Shown piece by piece: positions 57,784 to 64,000 of a stretch of 64,000 bases of DNA. The stretch is from Daucus carota subsp. sativus (lineage: Eukaryota; Streptophyta; Magnoliopsida; Apiales; Apiaceae), in NCBI RefSeq assembly GCF_001625215.2, contig NC_030381.2:51793214-51857213 (forward strand). Reading direction: 5' to 3'. The translations under genes were made by a program, and so were the position numbers. The notes below the pieces were generated by a model. That model was not told where the DNA came from, did no database searches, and saw nothing but the letters and a program-made list of their open reading frames with translations. Numbering within the stretch: the stretch's first letter is position 1; each line of letters starts with the position of its first letter.

Positions 57784-59089
57784 TAAAATTATAAATATAC
57801 AATTTTGAATATCCTTTTTTAACAACAACCTTCATATAACTTTTTTTAATTTTAACGTGTTCAATTTCAAGATAAACACGAACCATTACATAACCCTTTC
57901 TAGCTCTAATCTTAAAAGTTATTGTTGTCAAAAAAACCAGGATTACAAAATTACGTTGAAATTCGATTGATTAGATTACTAAATCTTTCAAAGGTATTAC
58001 ACGATCGGTTATGCTTGAAAAAGATTTGAATATTCTGATTTTTATTTTATTTTTAAATCCACGTGTAATAAATTCGGATTAAATATACTAAAATCCTGAT
58101 ATGAAAATATAGTCAGTTAAATAATATAATTTAATTAAAACTCAATCCATTAATACTAAAATATTAATAAAATGATGTTAAAATTTAAATTATAAATAAT
58201 AAATTACGAACTATATATCCGCCCGTGCTTGGCACGGGTTAAAGGCTATAGCATAAATTTTGATTTCGGATTGACCGAATGGAGTAAGAGATTTCATCCA
58301 AATCGAGATTCTGCATTAATACCTGAAAAAATAGTGACTCAAAATAAAAATATATTTTATTTTCCCATAACTTCATTTATATTATTTTTCATTTTTGACA
58401 AAATTTTTAAAATGTATGTAAAATATAATTATATTAAATTTTAATAAAAAAAATATATATACACACATTATTATTGTCAAAAATTATAAAACCGAGTTTT
58501 ATATGCACCTAAAAGAAATGACAAAAATAAAGTGAACAATATAAGTAGGAAGGAGGTGTAATCAAAATAAATATCCTCCTAATTTTTCAAATTAGTTTAT
58601 ATCGAAATAATATTAAATATTTTAAATAATAAAAAATATAAATTTATAAGTATATTATATTATATATATAATATTTCGTAAAAGTTTAAGTTATCGAAAA
58701 GTGATCGGACTTTTTCACCCGATCAAATTTGAGTTAACTCATGGTTGGAAACTTGTTACCTGTAGCTTAGTATTTGGGAATTGAATTTGGCCAAGTCAAA
58801 ATGGAAACTTCCGGTCTCAATTCTTCCGGGAATCGAATTCGAATCGAATTGTCGAATTTAATTTTTTACTTTTTCTAATCAAATATTTTTGTCAAGTTGT
58901 CAAATCTGATTCTCTGCACTGCTAAGTGTCAAATTAGTAGCAGAGAAGAAGGGCACTGTGGAGATATTTCATATTCATGCGCGGTCTTTTACCGTCTTAT
59001 TTATCATTTACTAGCTGAAGAATCAAGAGAAAAGAAGAAAATGCGACAAACTAGTGAGAAATGATAAGATTTGAATGTTCAATACATAC

Positions 59090-59538
59090 TATTAATAACT
59101 TGGACCACAACAAGCCTTACTTCTTGAAGCCTTGGTTGGGGATTGACCATTTGCTATAGTTGTGTTACAACAAGCGGTCCTTGGTTTGATAGACAATTTG
59201 CTCTGCTCTTCTTCTGATGCTGATAATCTGATGGGGGTTGAAGAAGTGTTAGTTTTGTTAGGATTCAGAGGCATTGAGGCAAGTCAAGTGTCAAGGGGTG
59301 AAGCCAAGCCAGGTCCAAGCTCAGGTGCCTGAGGACGCTTATCTCCATGGTTTGGGAGTTTTTAAGAATTAGCTTTTTAAATCTTTATGATCTGGGTGTC
59401 TAGGTTTTGGCTGCATAGTTCTCAGTAATTTTTATAGGTTTTTAGTTTTAGCTATGCAGTGCCCTCCTTTTGGTCTTTGTAGGATCCTCTGAAAATTTTT
59501 TATATAAATTCGCTATTCAAAAAAAAAAAGAAAAAAAA
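59090..59538 (+). mobile_element. Possible 5'-truncated LINE or other poly(A) retroposon
   Basis: The sequence ends GCCCTCCTTTTGGTCTTTGT, a short AT-rich stretch (TTTTTTATATAAATTCGC) and then a long A tail (59519-59537). This is the layout of a plant L1-type 3' UTR. No reverse transcriptase motif is left and no target duplication was identified. Confidence 0.42.
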
Positions 59539-60120
59539 GCAAGGCTCATGTAAAAACCAAGTATACATTTGATGGAATCATATGAGAGTTTAGCTTTTGC
59601 TAAAACTCGACAAGTTTCTCGAAAACTCGCTGCGGATACATAACTTTGTTCCTCATCTATACACTGTGTTTCACAGTTGCTCAGTCCTTGTTGGAATATT
59701 TTCATTTTGAGTATCAATTTGAGTGAGTCTCGGCTACGTGTTCGTGGCAGGTTATGCTTGGATTATGTTCTTTTCTGAGAGAGTTTTCCGATGCATGTTT
59801 ATTCATTCAAAACAACTAAGGAATAGATGAGTTGTGATGATCCAAAGTTGCTTCCTTGCTATTGAAAAATTGAAGAGGAAATCTTAAGTTCCAATTTGTT
59901 TTGATAAAGAACATTTAAAGGTTTATATAGCAAGACATTTTGGTAGTGTCTAAATGTGTTGCTCATGGGTTGACTATGATTTAAAAATATTATGCTGTTA
60001 ATATTTTAGATTGTTGAAATAGAATATATCAATTCAATATGGTAATAAATGATGTGCAATTTTTTTAAAACTAACTAATTAAGATAGAGTTTGCTCTCTA
60101 AAACTAACTACTACTAATTA

Positions 60121-60673
60121 AGCCTCGTTTGGTTGGATGTAAACCAAAACTGTAACTTGAACTTTCTTGGAACTGATCTAAATTATCATGTTTGGTTTTA
60201 TAATTTTTTTATTTAAACTATGTAACTCATATTTTCTGGATATCAAAATTTCAATTATATAATTACAAGCTTATGTAAAAAAAACACATCAGACATAGGT
60301 TTTGGAGTTCCATGATAAATGGATATTTTAACTCAAAATCTTGTCAATTACATGCCATTATCATTTTATCATAGTTTCTTTAACATTGCTAAACATATGA
60401 ATCTAATGATCAGTAAGAAAGAAGACCCCTAATATATTTTGAATTATATAATATAAAAATAATATTTTGGATAAGATTTAATAGTGAAATTTGTGACAAC
60501 TTGCTGTAAAAGTATTTAAATAATATTTTAGATATAAGGAAACCTGCCTCTTCTCAAAATAGCTTTTCAGCTAAAAAATTGTCATTAGGAAAATTATTCT
60601 TAAATTTAATTAACAATTTTACATCTGAAAAAAATTTGTTATTCTGTCACAACAACGATAATGACAAACGAGC
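60121..60673. mobile_element. Possible MITE, about 550 bp
   Basis: GCCTCGTTTGGTT at the left and ACAAACGAGCC at the right are short inverted ends around AT-rich DNA. No target duplication confirmed. Confidence 0.35.
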
Positions 60674-60784
60674 CTAGTCTCGTATATTAAATTTTTTGCG
60701 CTAAAAACTGTCACTGCTCACTCCTTATTTTTGTGTATTTTTTAAATTTTCTGTGCTCAGCAACTATCAAGTTAAAGTAGAATA

Positions 60785-60906
60785 GAGCACGACTGGATAG
60801 TTGATTGGCGAGTTTATCATTTATTGTTCAGGGACAACGGGATTCGACTCTGACTGAATTATTGAAACATATATTAATTTGTAAGATATATAAACGGGCA
60901 TTGTTA
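60785..60906 (+). mobile_element. tRNA-derived SINE, older copy
   Basis: Colinear with the SINE at 8093-8231: GAGCACGACTGGATAG, GAGTTTATC, GGGATTCGACTCTGACT (a good B box) and TTAATTTGTAAG. The tail and target duplication are no longer visible. Confidence 0.65.
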
Positions 60907-61106
60907 AATTATTGAACACCCCATAGAAAAGTTTAACTGTAATATTACTCACTGTCCTAAATTATTTAAAAACAGTGAAAAGATCACTGTCTGTGCAAGT
61001 AAAGTATGGTATACAGCACTATACACACAGACCCTTTACTCCCTCCCCTTTGTCCGCTACGTGCACGTTCCACACACGCGCAGATCATAAATCAGCTACT
61101 GCAATT

Positions 61107-63399
61107 ATGAATCAACGACCCAGATCAAAATCACCCACCTCTTCATTCTTCACTCGTTCTTCCCCGTATGTAAAAACCCTAACTATATTCAAGATGGGTC
61201 GAAAAGCCTTTTTGAAGCCAACCCTGTTGTTCACTATCTTGTTTCTGCTAGCCCTTTTCGCCTTTTTGAGTATCAACACTTCGAGGTATGATTCTGAACC
61301 GACCCATTTTGAAATTCAAGAAAAAGGGTTGAAAATTGATGGGGGGTTGGGTGTGAAAAAGGTTAGGGTTTATATGTATGATTTGCCTAGGAGGTTTACT
61401 TATGGGGTTATTGAGAGCTATGCAAAGGCTAGGAATGGAGATTTGTTGAAGCTGAAGTACCCTGGGAATCAGCATCCTGCTGAGTGGTATATTTTTGATG
61501 ATTTGAACCGGGTCGGGTCGGAGAGGGTCGGGTCTCCGGTGGTCCGGGTCATGGATCCGGATGAGGCTGATTTGTTCTATGTGCCCTTCTTTTCGTCTTT
61601 GAGTTTGGTGGTGAATCCAATTAGGCCAGCTGGGACGGTGGGGCCCAGTGTGGTGTATAGTGATGAGGTGATGCAGGAAGGGTTGGTTGAGTGGTTGGAG
61701 GATCAGGTATATTGGAAGAGGAATAATGGGTGGGATCATGTTTTTATTTGTCAGGATCCTAATGCTTTGTTTAAGGTGGTTGATAGAGTGAAGAATGGGG
61801 TGTTGTTGGTTTCGGATTTCGGGAGGTTGGGCCGTGATCAGGCTTCGTTGGTTAAGGATGTGATTTTGCCTTATTCGCATCGGATTAATACGTTTAAGGG
61901 TGATGTTGGTGTTGAGAATCGAAAATCTTTGTTGTTCTTTATGGGCAATCGTTATCGGAAGGAGGTAATTATTTTTAGTAAGAAATGTTTTATGCTTTGT
62001 ATATTGTTGCGTTTTGAACTGTTAATTTCGTCCGCTTTAGATTTGTGATCAGGTTTAAGGAATGAACTTTTATGAAGCTCATTGGATTGATATTGGATTG
62101 TGATTGTGATGTGTAGCAGTGGACTTCAATTTAAGTAGGAAATGCTTACCTTTCTCAAATGATGATCGTAATGCAAATAGGTCATTAACGTGGCAATATA
62201 CTGCAGTTAGTTGAGTCTAGGAGATTTGATTTTTGTGTTTTTAATTATGCACATGTAGTTTTGCTAGGGTGCTGCGAGAATAATGGTGCAGATAGAGTAG
62301 ATGGTAAATGTTTATTTGTACAAGTAAAGACTAAGACTATCAGATGATGTAATTTGGGCTGTTATTGCATGCTCACTGTTATGGGTTCTGAGTCCAACTT
62401 CCAAGACCATGAATATGTTCAATGTAGCATGCCAAAGTTGATGCATAGGAGTAGTTGTGGAAGTAATCTTTCCTATATCAATATGAATACTTCTGGTACA
62501 TTCACTACCTTTTATCGAAGAGGTAAAGTGGTTTCTATTAACTAATTCCTAATGAAAGAACTTTTAAATCAAGTGTTTGTCAAACTTTGCACCTGTATAT
62601 TATGACATTATGGATGCAAAAGATATGTCATCTGTGAGATTATACATAATCAAAATTAGTATCACAATGATGTCCAAGCATGCGGAAGAACTCTATGAGG
62701 CCATGTGATCTTGGAGAACTTCTACGATGCCATGTGATCTAGGAGAACTTCTATGATGCCATATTATATGTTTTTGTGGTATTGAAAGATATTAGTAATT
62801 GTAGTGATCTTTCTTAATTTATGGATGACAAATTTGGTTTCAGTATACTTATACTGCTAGATGAGTAGCCTAGTTTTATTTCATCCTTTCAAAGTTTTTA
62901 TTTTTGTTCCTGACTCCTGTTAGATTGCTGGACTGTATGCTTTTGTGCATGTTTTCATTTGAGCCTTTTTTTCTCTGAGTTTTTTTTTATGCATGTTCAA
63001 CCATAATTGCATACTAATGCTATTGACATTTAGGGAGGAAAAATTCGAGACATGCTTTTTAAATTACTTGAAAATGAAAGAGATATTGTTATAAAACATG
63101 GTGCACAATCAAGAGAGAGTCGGCGTATGGCTACACAAGGCATGCATACTTCAAGATTCTGTTTACATCCGGCTGGTGATACTCCATCGGCATGTCGACT
63201 CTTTGATGCTATTGTGAGCTTGTGTGTTCCAGTTATAATTAGTGACTATATTGAGTTACCTTTTGAAGATGTCATAGACTACAGGAAGATTGCTGTCTTT
63301 GTGGATACAAAATCTGCTGTAGAGCCAGGTTACTTGCTGAAGTTGCTCCGGAGTATTAATGCTGGGAGAATTTTGAAGTACCAAGAAGAGATGAAAAAG
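61107..63399 (+). CDS. ARAD-like arabinosyltransferase (GT47 exostosin family), 3' end beyond window
   Basis: Exons 61107-61964 and 63034-63399 (858 and 366 bp) join in phase to the first 408 residues. The following exon is not in the window, so the gene is cut. The protein is a type II Golgi membrane protein: a short basic N-terminus, a membrane anchor at about 38-55 ([19 protein letters not shown]), a stem, then the exostosin domain. Blocks are [101 protein letters not shown] and [11 protein letters not shown]. This matches ARAD1/ARAD2, implicated in arabinan synthesis on rhamnogalacturonan I. ATG 61107 was chosen because it gives a normal N-terminus; the frame is open to an earlier ATG at 60975. 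Confidence 0.9.
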
Positions 63400-64000
63400 G
63401 TATGTCCTACATGTGGGTTTTTGTGTAGATATCAGTTTTTATGTATCTTCTGCCTGTTAGTTCTGTATGATGTAGTTAATTGTAGTTACACTTTTGAACA
63501 ATTGGGGGTTAAAAAAAAGTAAAGGTGTCTTGTAAAGGGGCTAAAAAACGGGCCTGTGCATTTTGTAATATTTTGTAAATAGGCAAAAGAGGTGTTTTAC
63601 CTTTTTATTTTGGAATTTCCAAGTGATGAACACAAGGTTTCATAGAAAATGGTACAACATGCACCATGTATAAATTAATGTTTAATTTCCAATTATGTAG
63701 ACCACTGCTTGCTTGGTGTATATAAATGTTCACCGCAACACATGTATGTTTGAATTGCATGATATAACTAACTATCTCAGTTGGCTCTCGCATATTTTTG
63801 GACTGCTTTCGGAGTACATCTACATGACCTTTAGTTTGTACTACATCTATTTAGGGATAAGCTTATAGTAAACAACACTTTTGATATTTAAGGAAAATGC
63901 ATATTGTCCCTCCCAAAACTGTTGATGCCTAATCTTTGATTAGTTTTGATTTTGTTGAATCAAAAGTCGGTATATTTTATTCCTGCAACTCACCATAGAG
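63400..64000 (+). other. Intron of the ARAD-like gene running to the window end
   Basis: Begins with a GTATGT donor. No sequence matching the next expected exon is visible. Confidence 0.55.

Larger units (their letters stand above)
56717..58249 (+). mobile_element. Non-autonomous Helitron, about 1.53 kb, with later insertions
   Basis: The 5' end after an A reads TCTATACTATCTATACTA and continues CTATAATAAGCC, matching the TC start of plant Helitrons. Near the 3' end a GC hairpin (CCCGTGC, loop TTG, GCACGGG; 58222-58238) lies 7 bp before CTAT, where Helitrons normally end CTRR, so the last base looks mutated or the end is a few bases off. There is no Rep/helicase. Inside are a 213-bp tandem duplication and a hAT MITE, which together account for much of its length. 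Confidence 0.7.
58250..60784. other. Gene-free spacer with retroposon and MITE remnants
   Basis: AT-rich apart from the poly(A)-tailed segment at 59090-59538 and the possible MITE at 60121-60673. A minus-strand 60-codon frame at 59274-59092 has no known relative. Confidence 0.5.

Noticed and set aside
59092-59274. Minus-strand 60-codon frame with four cysteines
   Set aside because: No relatives recalled, no promoter or intron context, adjacent to a probable retroposon.
60975-61106. Upstream in-frame ATG of the ARAD-like gene
   Set aside because: Would add 44 residues unlike the family's short cytoplasmic tail; the ATG at 61107 fits better, though transcripts are needed to be sure.
1-64000. 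CRISPR arrays, bacterial operons, rRNA or intact tRNA genes
   Set aside because: None seen; the short tandem repeats present are transposon-internal, coding or microsatellite.

Overview
This window is nuclear DNA from a flowering plant, almost certainly a eudicot. It is AT-rich, its genes have many short exons with GT/AG introns, and several encode plant-specific families (BOI-type RING ligase, phloem protein 2 lectins, plastid cytochrome c6A, NARROW LEAF1, DCD-domain protein, AIG1/IAN GTPase, ARAD-type arabinosyltransferase). The gaps are full of small non-autonomous transposons. I cannot name the species from sequence alone.

Layout. 1-1134 is an LTR fragment. 1374-8231 holds MITEs and a SINE but no gene. 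8637-9880 (-) is a BOI-related E3 ligase. 9966-15595 is gene-free. 15668-18381 (+) is RNase H2 subunit C, with a palindromic MULE in its third intron. 19689-23595 (+) is a phloem protein 2 cluster: two intact genes and one decayed copy. 25004-27575 (+) is the cytochrome c6A gene, with one MULE just upstream and a second inside exon 1. 28067-31648 (-) is a NARROW LEAF1-like protease-fold protein. 36155-38886 (-) is a DCD-domain protein with a higher-order internal repeat. 44038-46467 (-) is a probable mitochondrial Obg GTPase. 48955-52245 (+) is glycine cleavage H protein. 53220-55766 (-) is an AIG1/IAN GTPase with a prenylation-type C-terminus. 56717-58249 is a layered Helitron. 61107-63399 (+) is the 5' part of an ARAD-like GT47 gene that runs off the window.

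The genes are ordinary single-copy housekeeping or signalling genes and do not form a pathway; only the phloem protein 2 genes are a local family. The most notable structure is at cytochrome c6A. Two related MULE-like elements with the same long terminal inverted repeats and clean 10-bp target duplications landed near its start. The second carries rearranged pieces of a pentatricopeptide-repeat gene and sits after codon 4, separating the ancestral ATG from the rest of the reading frame. Other points are a Helitron with an internal 213-bp duplication, one copy of which was later hit by a hAT MITE; alternating 120/135-bp coding repeats in the DCD gene; and a tRNA-derived SINE with a 17-bp target duplication.

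Intron-exon structures were read by eye from splice sites, reading frame and remembered family sequences. No database search was run. Names are family-level calls.
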